Positions 46,751 to 55,701 of a DNA stretch of 64,000 nt are shown here, in pieces. The notes under the pieces are model-generated. The model ran no database searches, had not been told where the DNA came from, and saw only the letters and a list, made by a program, of their open reading frames with translations. The DNA is from GCA-2746795 sp963747345 (GTDB lineage Bacteria > Chloroflexota > Anaerolineae > Promineifilales > Promineifilaceae). Position 1 is the stretch's first letter, and each line of letters starts with the position of its first letter. Made by a program: the position numbers and the translations under genes. Location: contig CAVVFA010000002.1 of NCBI GenBank assembly GCA_963747345.1, positions 1 through 64,000 on the forward strand, read 5' to 3'.

Positions 46751-47299
46751 ATGAATAATCAACCCCATCCCGACATTGCTCGTATCTTAGTTCCTGAAGA
46801 CACCATCCAGGCACACGTCAAAGTATTGGCGCATCAAATTTCGCGCGATTATGCTGATGTAGACAGCATCTACATGATTGGTGTGCTGCGTGGTTCCTTC
46901 ATATTTTTAGCCGACCTCGTGCGTCAGATCAGCATTCCCACCGTCGTCGATTTTATGGCAATTACGCATTACAGTGACATCAAAGAAACGGGTGATATAA
47001 GTATCGTTATGGATTTGCGCGAACCTATCGTCAACAAACACGTCATTGTTGTGGAAGATATTGTCGATAGCGGGCAGACGATGAGCTACCTGTACCACAC
47101 GCTCAAAGGGCGAGGTCCCGCCTCTTTACGCACCTGCACCCTGGTACAAAAACATCAAGAATACGTTAGTGTGCCTCTCGATTATCTCGGTTTCAACATC
47201 CCCGATGTTTGGGTGGTAGGTTATGGTCTGCACTACAAAGGAACCTATCGCACGCTCCCCTACATCGCTGAATTAAAAGAAGAAGTTTACAAAAAATAA
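46751..47299 (+). CDS. hpt: Hypoxanthine phosphoribosyltransferase
   Basis: 182 residues, starting at ATG 46751 after AGAGGAAACCTA. The purine-salvage enzyme transfers phosphoribose from PRPP to hypoxanthine or guanine. The loop MIGVLRGSFIFLADLVRQI, the flexible loop region with FMAITHYSDIKETG, the PRPP motif VIVVEDIVDSGQTMSYL and the C-terminal DYLGFNIPDVWVVGYGLHY are all intact. It is the last gene of the AhpD-like/arginase-like operon and is followed by a terminator at 47334. Confidence 0.94.
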   Translation: MNNQPHPDIARILVPEDTIQAHVKVLAHQISRDYADVDSIYMIGVLRGSFIFLADLVRQISIPTVVDFMAITHYSDIKETGDISIVMDLREPIVNKHVIVVEDIVDSGQTMSYLYHTLKGRGPASLRTCTLVQKHQEYVSVPLDYLGFNIPDVWVVGYGLHYKGTYRTLPYIAELKEEVYKK

Positions 47300-47333
47300 A
47301 TACCAGTTTCGATATCAAATAAGCAAGTTGATG

Positions 47334-47376
47334 AAAAATGGTGGCGGCTGCATGAGGCAGTCTGCCACCATTTTTT
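47334..47376 (+). terminator. Rho-independent terminator after hpt
   Basis: AAAAATGGTGGC (47334-47345) and GCCACCATTTTT (47364-47375) pair across an 18-base loop. The remaining 265 bp up to 47640 hold one palindrome (47509) and the promoter of the LysM/SH3 gene; nothing else was recognised. Confidence 0.93.
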
Positions 47377-47640
47377 ATGACACGATTTTTGTAAGTGGTG
47401 CAGCGTAACGATGTGTGGTGCTGCTGAAAACCGACAGGGTTTCAGTAGCATAAGGCGGAAAATATTTCTGGATGACAGGGATAATTCTCATGATTGGCGG
47501 TGTTGGGTAACGGCCGTTTGCCTTGTTTAATCGTCTATTCAATGTTATGATCGTTATGTCATCTAATCGAGAAATAAAAACGTATTCGTATGTTTATCCG
47601 ACCTTCTTTTACGCACCGTTCGGATCTGTAGGAAGTACCC

Positions 47641-48801
47641 ATGACAACGATTACCACCCTTCAAACTCAAGACATCGCCTTGCGCAACCAATTTGCCGAG
47701 AATCCCGAAGCCGTAGACGCGGCTCAAATTGAGGCGCTGCTGGATAGCGTCCAGCAGGCTGGTCAAACCACAAGCGGGATTCAAGATAGAGAGGCGCTGG
47801 TTCAAATTTTGAAGTTTTGGGCATCGATTGTTGAGGAGAAGACGGGTGAGCATCCGGGGACGAAATTATCGCCATACGACCCAACCGTGGAACCGGATGA
47901 AGAACCTGCCAATGAAGAACTGGCTGAGGAAGAAATTGCCGCCCCAGCCACAGAACCAGACGAGACAGAATCGCTTGTAACCTATGTCCCAGGTGAGCCA
48001 GAAGGCGATTCACCACAAACGTTGGCACAGTTGTTCATGACCATGCCAAAATGGGCAAAAGTTGTCATTCTGGTTCTCCTCGCGCTCATTTTAGCGACCA
48101 TCATTTTTTGGATTGTATCCCCTAAATCTGAACAAGCTGTGGCCGATGTGCCTGGCACGGAAACGGCCGTTGCCGCCGCCATCACCGCTTCTGCCCAACC
48201 AACCGCCACGATTACTCCCACTGCGACGCCGCGTATCTATATTCAATCAGAAACGGCCGTTGCTGAATCCGCACCCCCCGTTGGCACACCCACCCCCATC
48301 ATCTATATCGTGCAAACTGGGGACACGCTTAACAAAATCGCCCGAAATTATGGCATTCCTGTGCAGGACATCGCCGTTCTCAACAACATCTACAACGCTA
48401 ACAGCATCGCTGTTGGACAAGAACTACTCATTCCCACGCCTGGGCCAGGCACCAGCATCGCGTCTACTCCCATTGAGGGTGAAGCAACCCCAGCCGCTCC
48501 CCAAACAGCGAGTGACCCAGTGACAGCTCCACAAGTTGCGCCAGTAACCAGCACCGTCTCAGAACTGGTCATACGAGGCAGTGACACCGTAGAACTACGC
48601 ATCGCCGCTGGCGCTGATTACCAAGCCATTACCACCCTGCCACAAGGCACATTCGCTACCATCATCGCTAGAACGCCAGATGGCCTTTGGTATCTCATTC
48701 AACTGGAAGATGGGTACACACGTGGCTGGGTTCCGGCTGAATTTTCAGCCCTGCTGTATCCCGCCGACCCCAACACCATCCCCACAACCCCCATGCCCTA
48801 A
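47641..48801 (+). CDS. Membrane-anchored LysM and SH3-like domain protein
   Basis: 386 residues, starting after AGGAAGTACCC. A cytoplasmic N-terminal domain of about 135 residues (helical up to ILKFWASIVEEKTGEHPG, then an acidic stretch) precedes one membrane helix (WAKVVILVLLALILATIIFWIV, residues about 139-160). Outside lie a Thr/Ala linker with two palindrome-encoded ETAV sites, one LysM domain (IYIVQTGDTLNKIARNYGIP, ending VGQELLIPTPG) and a C-terminal bacterial SH3-like domain (ELVIRGSDTVELRIAAGADY, ending GYTRGWVPAEFSALL). This architecture links the cytoplasm to peptidoglycan; a role in cell-wall sensing or attachment is inferred. It is monocistronic. Confidence 0.82.
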   Translation: MTTITTLQTQDIALRNQFAENPEAVDAAQIEALLDSVQQAGQTTSGIQDREALVQILKFWASIVEEKTGEHPGTKLSPYDPTVEPDEEPANEELAEEEIAAPATEPDETESLVTYVPGEPEGDSPQTLAQLFMTMPKWAKVVILVLLALILATIIFWIVSPKSEQAVADVPGTETAVAAAITASAQPTATITPTATPRIYIQSETAVAESAPPVGTPTPIIYIVQTGDTLNKIARNYGIPVQDIAVLNNIYNANSIAVGQELLIPTPGPGTSIASTPIEGEATPAAPQTASDPVTAPQVAPVTSTVSELVIRGSDTVELRIAAGADYQAITTLPQGTFATIIARTPDGLWYLIQLEDGYTRGWVPAEFSALLYPADPNTIPTTPMP

Positions 48802-49035
48802 CAAAACATGAGTGGCACAATACAAAATTTAGAAAAAACCTTTACGATTTGCAGGTGATGCGCTAAAGTTTCTGCGTATTGTTCAAAAACCATCGGTTTA
48901 CGGATGTCAGTCAGACCGATAGTTCCCGAGAAAAAATTAACTATCTAGCAGCAATCTCAAAAGAATCACAAACACAGTTCACGCTATTCGCCTGTGATTT
49001 CCTGGGTGATTGTTGCCACATAAAGGAGATATAAA

Positions 49036-49452
49036 ATGACTGTACGTACAGCAAATGCAGTGTGGAATGGAACGCTTAAAGAAGGTAATGGGGTGATGGT
49101 TTTGCCAGAAGGTGGGTACGAAGGCCCGTTCACCTGGGCTTCTCGTTTTAGTGATGGCAAAGGTACCAATCCAGAAGAATTGATTGGCGCAGCCAACGCT
49201 GGCTGCTTCTCCATGTTCTTGTCTGCGTTGCTGACAGGCAATGGCACCCCGCCCGTCAAGATTGAAACGACAGCATCGGTTCATCTGGGTGAAGGCCCCA
49301 CCATCACCAATATCGACCTGGTATGTACCGCCGAAGTGCCGAATATTTCCGACGAGAAGTTTCAGGAAATTGCGCATGACGCGAAAGTAAAATGCCCGGT
49401 GTCCAAGGTTTTGGCCGCTGCGGAAATCTCTTTAGTAGCAACCCTGGTTTAA
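49036..49452 (+). CDS. OsmC-family organic hydroperoxide reductase
   Basis: 138 residues; the ATG at 49036 follows AAAGGAGATATAAA, a strong site. The two reactive cysteines are in GAANAGCFSMFLSALL (Cys near 57) and AKVKCPVSKVL (Cys near 122), the OsmC/Ohr arrangement. The E-R-pocket and beta strands (IETTASVHLGEG, ITNIDLVCTAEVP) are normal. It reduces organic peroxides using small or protein thiols, and complements MsrPQ and the AhpD-like protein as an oxidative-stress function. It has a hairpin terminator of its own at 49470. Confidence 0.92.
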   Translation: MTVRTANAVWNGTLKEGNGVMVLPEGGYEGPFTWASRFSDGKGTNPEELIGAANAGCFSMFLSALLTGNGTPPVKIETTASVHLGEGPTITNIDLVCTAEVPNISDEKFQEIAHDAKVKCPVSKVLAAAEISLVATLV

Positions 49453-49469
49453 TTAAAACTTCCCTTTAT

Positions 49470-49495
49470 CCCCGCTGCCGATTCTGGTGGCGGGG
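49470..49495 (+). terminator. Terminator-like hairpin after osmC
   Basis: CCCCGCTGCC pairs with GGTGGCGGGG around ATTCT. A run of ten C and a T-rich stretch follow before the next gene. Confidence 0.7.
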
Positions 49496-49607
49496 GTTCC
49501 CCCCCCCCTTTATTTTTGGACAAAATTATTGATTGAGAAACGGCCGTTTTCCCCGCCAGGTTTTAGGGGAGATTCGAGGCCTATTCGGACAAATTTAAGT
49601 TTAAATT

Positions 49608-50651
49608 ATGTATCTATCTTTCCGCTGGTACGGGGCAAGTGACCCCATATCCCTAAAATATATTCAGCAGATTCCTGAAATGGATAGTGTGGTGACGTCT
49701 CTTTATGATGTTCCTGCTGGTAAATTATGGCCGATGGAACGGTTGCTTGTCTTGAAAAGCAAAATAGAAAGGGCAGCACTCACTCTCGACGTCATAGAAA
49801 GCCTGCCCGTTCACGAAAATATAAAATTAGGCCGATCCAATCGGGATGAATTGATTGACATCTATTGCCAAAACATCAGGCAATTAGGGGAAATTGGCGT
49901 CTCTGTAATTTGTTATAACTTCATGCCCTTGTTCGATTGGTTTCGCACCGATCTCGCTTTGGTTTTATCAGATGGCTCTCAAGTGATGGCCTATGACCAC
50001 AACGACATTGCTCATGTGCCAGACCCTTGGGCAGAAAATTGGCCCGCCTATTTTCCCCTTGACGACAATCCTGATGAATTAAAGCAAGCGTATATGGCTA
50101 TGACCGAGGCTGATTTGCGCGAAAATTTGGACTATTTTCTCAAGCACATTATTCCTACGGCCGAAGAAGTGGGTGTCAAAATGGCCCTTCACCCTGATGA
50201 TCCTCCCTGGCCCATCTTTAATCTGCCGCGCATTGTTAAGAATAAGCGTGATATCGCTTCAATCTTGGATTGCGTAGACAGCCCTAACAATGGTCTTACT
50301 TTTTGTACAGGCTCTTTAGGCGCAAATCCAGAGAATGATTTACCCACTATGATTCGTGAATTTGGCCATAGAATACATTTCGCACATTGTCGCAATGTTA
50401 AACTGATTGGTGAAAAACAGTTCCATGAAAGTGCTCATCCACCTGCTTTTGGTGACGTGGATTTGGTAGCCGTCGTGCAAGCTTTGCATGATGTTGGCTT
50501 TTCCGGCCCCATGCGTCCTGATCACGGCCGCATGATTTGGGGCGAAACTGGCATACCTGGCTATGGTCTGTATGATCGTGCCTTAGGAGCGGTCTATTTA
50601 CTGGGGGTATGGCATGGGATTGAGAAATTGACTAAACAAACGAATCAATAG
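49608..50651 (+). CDS. uxuA: D-mannonate dehydratase
   Basis: UxuA dehydrates D-mannonate to 2-keto-3-deoxygluconate in glucuronate breakdown. The 347-residue TIM-barrel shows FRWYGASDPISL at the start and the metal-site motifs ALHPDDPPWPIFNLPRI, GLTFCTGSLG, IHFAHCRNVK and MRPDHGRMIWGE. The start at 49608 has no clear Shine-Dalgarno sequence. It begins the uronate utilisation region and is followed 20 bp later by the SDR, which would make the mannonate substrate from fructuronate. It is intact and of normal length. The upstream palindrome (49539) is intergenic. Confidence 0.94.
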   Translation: MYLSFRWYGASDPISLKYIQQIPEMDSVVTSLYDVPAGKLWPMERLLVLKSKIERAALTLDVIESLPVHENIKLGRSNRDELIDIYCQNIRQLGEIGVSVICYNFMPLFDWFRTDLALVLSDGSQVMAYDHNDIAHVPDPWAENWPAYFPLDDNPDELKQAYMAMTEADLRENLDYFLKHIIPTAEEVGVKMALHPDDPPWPIFNLPRIVKNKRDIASILDCVDSPNNGLTFCTGSLGANPENDLPTMIREFGHRIHFAHCRNVKLIGEKQFHESAHPPAFGDVDLVAVVQALHDVGFSGPMRPDHGRMIWGETGIPGYGLYDRALGAVYLLGVWHGIEKLTKQTNQ

Positions 50652-50670
50652 GGGTTTTGAATGAAATTTA

Positions 50671-51492
50671 ATGGATGTATATGAACAATTTTCGCTTGCT
50701 GGCAAGGTAGCAGTTGTGACGGGTGGTACCGGTGTTTTGGGCAGTGCCATTGCTCATGGTCTGGCGGCAGCAGGTGCTAAGGTTGGCATATTAGGCAGGC
50801 GGGTTGAAAAAGCTGTAGAGGTGTCACATGCGATTGGGAAAAAGGGAGGAACGGCCGTTCCCATACCCGCTGATATACTCAGTAAACCAGAACTCAAATC
50901 TGCTTGTAAAACCGTGCTAAATACTTGGGGGCGTGTTGATATTTTAGTTAATGCCGCTGGCGGCAATATTCCCGGTGCTATCGTTTTCGGTGACCTCACC
51001 TTTTTTGATTTGCCGCAGGAAGCGTTTGAACAGGTGATGGCACTCAACCTGACAGGTGCGTTGCTCTCCTGTCAGACCTTTGGGGCAGTGATGGCTGAGC
51101 AAAAAAGCGGCTCTATTATCAACATCTCGTCTATGGCTGTGTCGCGAGCGATTACGCGCGTGGTTGGATACAGTGCAGCCAAAGCCGGTATTGATAATTT
51201 CACACGTTGGCTGGCGGTTGATTTTGCTCTGAAATATGGTGAACAACTGCGGGTAAATGCTATTGCCCCCGGATTTTTTATTGGTGATCAAAATCGTGAC
51301 TTCTTATTACAGCCTGATGGCACACTGACTGAAAGAGGACGTACGATAATTAAAGGCACGCCAGTAGGCCGCTTTGGTGAACCAGAAGAATTGATAGGAA
51401 CGGCCGTTTGGTTAGCCAGCGATGCGTCTCGTTTTGTAACCGGCGTTGTTATTCCCGTAGATGGCGGCTTTTCCGCATTTTCAGGCGTCTGA
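50671..51492 (+). CDS. SDR-family D-fructuronate reductase (mannonate oxidoreductase-like)
   Basis: A 273-residue classical short-chain dehydrogenase: TGGTGVLGSAIAHGLAAAG binds the NAD(P) cofactor (residues about 18-36), NAAGG follows, and the catalytic Ser, Tyr and Lys lie in IINISSMAVSRAITRVVGYSAAKAG. The C-terminus RFVTGVVIPVDGGFSAFSGV is typical. Directly after uxuA, and with the layout of YjmF/UxuB-type SDRs, the likely reaction is fructuronate to mannonate with NADH. Substrate assignment rests on context, not on sequence alone. The gene ends next to an IS3 relic. Palindromes encode GTAVPI and GTAVWL. Confidence 0.83.
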   Translation: MDVYEQFSLAGKVAVVTGGTGVLGSAIAHGLAAAGAKVGILGRRVEKAVEVSHAIGKKGGTAVPIPADILSKPELKSACKTVLNTWGRVDILVNAAGGNIPGAIVFGDLTFFDLPQEAFEQVMALNLTGALLSCQTFGAVMAEQKSGSIINISSMAVSRAITRVVGYSAAKAGIDNFTRWLAVDFALKYGEQLRVNAIAPGFFIGDQNRDFLLQPDGTLTERGRTIIKGTPVGRFGEPEELIGTAVWLASDASRFVTGVVIPVDGGFSAFSGV

Positions 51493-51494
51493 TT

Positions 51495-51644
51495 CGACGA
51501 GGCAATTGCTATGACAATGCCCCTCTGGAAAGTTTTTTCGCAAAACTATTAGTGTCACAAAGTTTTCGCCACTTTCTAGCCCAGCGAATAAATTCGCGGC
51601 AACATCTACAGTTACTTAACTATGTGTCCACCAGAGCAGGTTAA
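51495..51644 (+). mobile_element. IS3-family transposase C-terminal fragment
   Basis: RRGNCYDNAPLESFFAKL is the conserved rve-domain block of IS3/IS150 OrfB transposases, followed by about 30 residues to a stop. Neither the rest of the transposase nor inverted repeats is visible, so it is a relic directly abutting the SDR gene. Confidence 0.85.
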
Positions 51645-51719
51645 TATCAGAAATGAGTTACAACTTGCCAGAACAGGATGCCACGCAGAGTTATTGGGGT
51701 AACGCAACCAACAATATTG

Positions 51720-51758
51720 AGAACTGCTGAGCATGGGGGAATTGCGGCAGTTCTTTTT
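51720..51758 (+). terminator. Rho-independent terminator between the uxuA operon and sensor 1
   Basis: AGAACTGC (51720-51727) and GCAGTTCT (51747-51754) are followed by TTTT. It argues that the sensor gene starts after it, at 51831, and has its own promoter. Confidence 0.8.
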
Positions 51759-51830
51759 GGTTATACAATAGAGTTGTTGCCTGGCGCCATCTCACCGCCG
51801 GGCGTGAGAACCAATAACCTTGATCCAGCC

Positions 51831-54800
51831 ATGACAAATGCCACCCATTTTACTCGTCCCACCATCGGCTTTCTGTCTGCCAACATCCATGTGGGCGCGT
51901 CACGTGTGCTGTGGCCCGGCATTCTGGATGCCGCCGCGGCTGGTAACGTGAACCTCATCTGCTTCCCGGGCGGCCGTCTGCACGCTGCCGAACCGGCCGA
52001 GGCCATGCGCAATGTCATTTACCAGCAGGTAGACAGCAGCCAGTTAGATGGCCTGGTGATCTGGACGTCGGCCTTGGCTGGCGCGGCCACGCCGCAGGAG
52101 GTGGTCGACTTCCATCAGGCGTATCACACCATTCCGCTTGTCGATCTGGCGGCTTCCACCGGAAATCACCCGATGGTGGCAATTGATGGCAAACAGGGTA
52201 TGCGTGCCTTGCTGTTTCATCTGATTGAAGAGCATGGCTACACACGCATCGCCCTGATACGCGGACCGGAAAGCCATCCGTATGCGCTGGAGCGGCATCA
52301 TGCTTTTCTGGATACACTGCACGAAAAAGGGTTGCAGCCAGACGAACGGCTCATTTCGCCTGCTTTGGGTTGGAGCAAAGGGGTGGAAGCGATGTCGGTG
52401 CTGCTTGATGAGCGTGGTTTGCAACCCGGGCGCGATTTTCAGGCGGTGGTGGCGGCCAGTGATTTGTTGGCGATTGGCGCCATTCGCTTGATGGCAGAAC
52501 GTGGCATCCACGTGCCCACAGACGTGGCGGTGGCGGGCTTTAACGACATTGAAGAAGGGCGCTTGGTGCGGCCGCCGTTGACCTCGGTGTCGCTGCCTTT
52601 TTATGAGCAGGGGCGACAATCGGTGGAAACGCTGCTGGCTTTACTGGCGGTTGAAAGCGTACCCCAGAGCGTGCTGCTGCCTTCACGTTTGCTGGTGCGC
52701 CAGTCGTGCGGCTGCCATTCCTGGTCGGAGAAACTAGCAAGAGCGGCGGTAACGGCCGTTTCCCCATCCCATCAGCCGCAGCAGCTTCTCAAACAGGCAC
52801 AAGAACGGTTAGAAACTGAAATCTTCCGCGTCATTCGCAGCCGAGGCGTGGCCGCGACCTGGGCCAAACAACTGCTGGACGCCTTTCGCAGCGAGATCCA
52901 TGGCGGCGGGAACGGCCGTTTCCGCACCACTCTGGACGGCATGTTGCAGCAAGGCACCCTGGACGGTGACGAGACATCTGCCTGGCAAAACACCATTTCG
53001 ATTTTACGCAGTGAACTGCTGCCTACGCTCAGCGACAGCCAGCGCCTCCAGGCCGAAGCCTCTGTTTGGGCAGGCGCGGGTGGTCATTGGCGACGCGGTG
53101 CAGCGGGCGCAAATTGCCCGCCAACTGCAAGCTGAACGCCAAAGCAGCACGCTGCGCGACATCGGGCAGGCGTTGATTACCACCTTCGACGTCGAGGGAT
53201 TGGCCGATGTGCTGGCGGCGCGGCTGCCCGAACTGGGCATTCGCAGCGCCTATTTAGCCCTGTATGACAAACCAGCCGATCCCCTGTCTGCCTCTCGCCT
53301 GATTTTGGCCTATTCCGATAATGGGCGCATGACGTTGGGAGCAAACGGCCGTTCCTTCCCCTCGCGCCGCCTGCTGCCGCCCGACGTACTGCCCACCCGC
53401 CGCTATACCTTATTGGTGGAGCCACTTTTCTTTCAGGAGGAGCCGCTGGGTATTGTGGCCTTCGAGGTGGGGCCACATGACAGCGACATTTATGAAGTGC
53501 TGCGCGGCCATATCAGCACGGCGTTGAAAGGGGCCATTCTCTTTCAGACAGCGTATGAAGCACAGGTTGCCGCCGAGCAGGCCAACCAGATTAAAACGCG
53601 GCTGCTGGCAAACGTCAGCCACGAACTGCGCACGCCGCTAAACATCATCATCGGCCATGCGCAGCGCCTGTCTAGCACACTGCCCGCTCTGGCGCACAAA
53701 GATTTGGCGCAAATTGAGCAAAGCGCCGAGCACCAACTTCGTTTGATCAACGATTTGCTCGATTTGTCTCGGGCGGAAATCAAGGCACTGGACCTCTATC
53801 CCATGATGCTGGATCCGCACACGCTGATCACCGACGCCTTTACCGCCATGGCGCAGGATGCGGCGGCTGGCGTTGTCTGGGAACTGCGACTGCCGCCAAC
53901 CCTGCCCATTGTGAGGGCGGATCCGGTGCGGCTGCGCCAGATTTTGCTCAATTTGCTCTCCAATGCCAGCCGCTTTACCCCGGTCGGGCAGATTACCTTG
54001 GGGGCGGAAGCGGCTTCTAGTCAACTACACCTGTGGGTCTCCGACACGGGTGTGGGCATTCCCGCCGAGGTGATCGAACACATTTACGAGCCGTTTATGA
54101 CGTATGAAACGGCCGTTCAGCCAGCAACCGGCATTGGGCTGGGACTGTCTATTACGCGCCATCTGGTAACGCTGCATGAAGGGTATCTCACAGTAGACAG
54201 TACCCCGGGCGTGGGCAGCACGTTCCATGTGTTCTTGCCGCTGCCCAACGTGGAAAATCATGCAATTGCCGCACCGTCCGCTGACAGCGCGGTGGTGTGG
54301 TTTGTCTCCCGCAGCGAAAGCCGCCCGGAGGCTGTGACCCGTTTTAGCGAGCGGCGGCGGCTGCATTTGCATCATCTGCACCCGCAGGCGTCGTGGGAAG
54401 CGCTGCTGCAAGCCGGTTTGCCCGCCACCGTCATTTGGGACATGGCCGAAACCAATCCTGAAGACTGGCAGTTGATGCGCCGCCTGCACAATCATCCGCA
54501 ACTGCACCAGATTCCGTTTGTGTTGTACCAGCAGGAAACGTTGGCAGAAGCCGCAGCCGGGTTGACGAGCCTGGTGGTGAAACCCGCCAGCACGCAGGCG
54601 TTGTGGGCCGCCATTCAGCCGACCATTCCGGAGGCAGAAACGGGTTCCATTTTGATTGTTGATGACGATGAGCGGGCGCGGCGGTTGGCACAGGAAGCGG
54701 TGGGCCAGGGACTGCCGGGTTTTGTGGTGCGAACGGCCGTTAATGGAGCGGAAGGGTTGGCGGCGATGCTCCAGGAGCCGCCCGACCTGGTGATTCTGGA

Positions 54801-55359
54801 TTTGATGATGCCGGAAATGGATGGCTTTGAAGTGCTGGCACGGATGCGTGCCGACGAACGGATGCGGCCGGTGCCAGTCGTGATTTTGAGCAGCCGCCAG
54901 CTATCGTTGGCTGATGTAAAACGGCTGGAGCAGTATTCCGCTGTTACCCTACGCAGCAAAGATGTGGTGACACAGGAGGAATTGGCGGCCTCTGTACAGC
55001 AGGCGTTGTTTGGCGAGGAGGGACTGCCACCGCATACCAGCGCCCTCATCAAACAATCGGTGGCCTACCTGCACCAAAACTACAAACGCGCCCTCACCCG
55101 CACCGAAATTGCCGATGAATTAGGCATGAGCGAAGATTATTTTAGTCGTGCGTTCAGCCAGGAATTAGGCATTTCTCCCTGGGATTATTTGAACCGGTAT
55201 CGGGTGGCGCAGGCCAAAGTGCTGCTGCAAACCAGTTCAGACAACATGAAGAAAATTGCCCGTCAAGTGGGCATCACAGACCCCGCTTATTTTAGCCGCG
55301 TATTCCGCCGTATTGTGGGCGTGTCTCCCTCTGATTATCGAAAGGGAAACGGCCGTTAA
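51831..55359 (+). CDS. Hybrid sensor kinase: LacI-type ligand domain, GAF, HisKA/HATPase, receiver and AraC HTH, frame broken near 53065
   Basis: About 1175 residues. Residues 10-290 resemble the sugar-binding domain of LacI regulators without the HTH (PTIGFLSANIHVGASRVLWPGILDAA, DGLVIW, IALIRGPESHP, VVAASDLLAIGAIRLMAERG, VAVAGFNDIEEG). A GAF-like domain follows (DIGQALITTFDVEGLADVL, PPDVLPTRRYTLLVEPLFF). HisKA is LLANVSHELRTPLNIIIGH with the phospho-His; HATPase shows LLSNASRFTP, SDTGVGIP and GIGLGLSITRHL. A receiver domain has ILIVDDDERA and LVILDLMMPEMDGFEV. A C-terminal AraC HTH is YLHQNYKRALTRTEIADEL to DPAYFSRVFRRIVGVSPSDY. One extra base near 53065 (AEA-LFGQARVVIGD) breaks the frame. 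Sensing, phosphorelay and DNA binding are thus in one chain, likely controlling the adjacent uronate genes. Confidence 0.88.
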
Positions 55360-55427
55360 CCAATCCGAAACATATATATCAAACAATATCCTCTACCACC
55401 CTGTCCATTTTTATCTAAACTATAATT

Positions 55428-55544
55428 GTTAGGTAAACCACAAAAAGTTTTCGGAATTACGATCACGCAAAATTGTGGTTTCCTTCAAGGAAAAGCGGGT
55501 TTTGCGCCATTTTAATTCCAAAAACTTTCCCGTTTTTACCTAAC
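55428..55544. repeat. Long imperfect inverted repeat upstream of sensor 2
   Basis: The left arm begins GTTAGGTAAA at 55428 and continues to AAGTTTTCGGAATTA; the right arm ends TTTACCTAAC at 55544, with TAATTCCAAAAACTT inside. The arms are about 30 bp and mostly complementary. A nested AACCACAA/TTGTGGTT pair lies within. It may be a MITE-like element or a large operator. Confidence 0.65.
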
Positions 55545-55701
55545 ATCAATTTGGCATAATGTGGTCAAACTGGATAAGTGTCTACAATGATGATACTTCT
55601 ACCAGATACCCGCTTTGCCTTTTTTAAGCTCCTGTCTACAATTTGACGAAAGAGAGTGGGAATCTGCTTAACTTTTTTATGCTCAGGTGACCAAAATTCT
55701 A

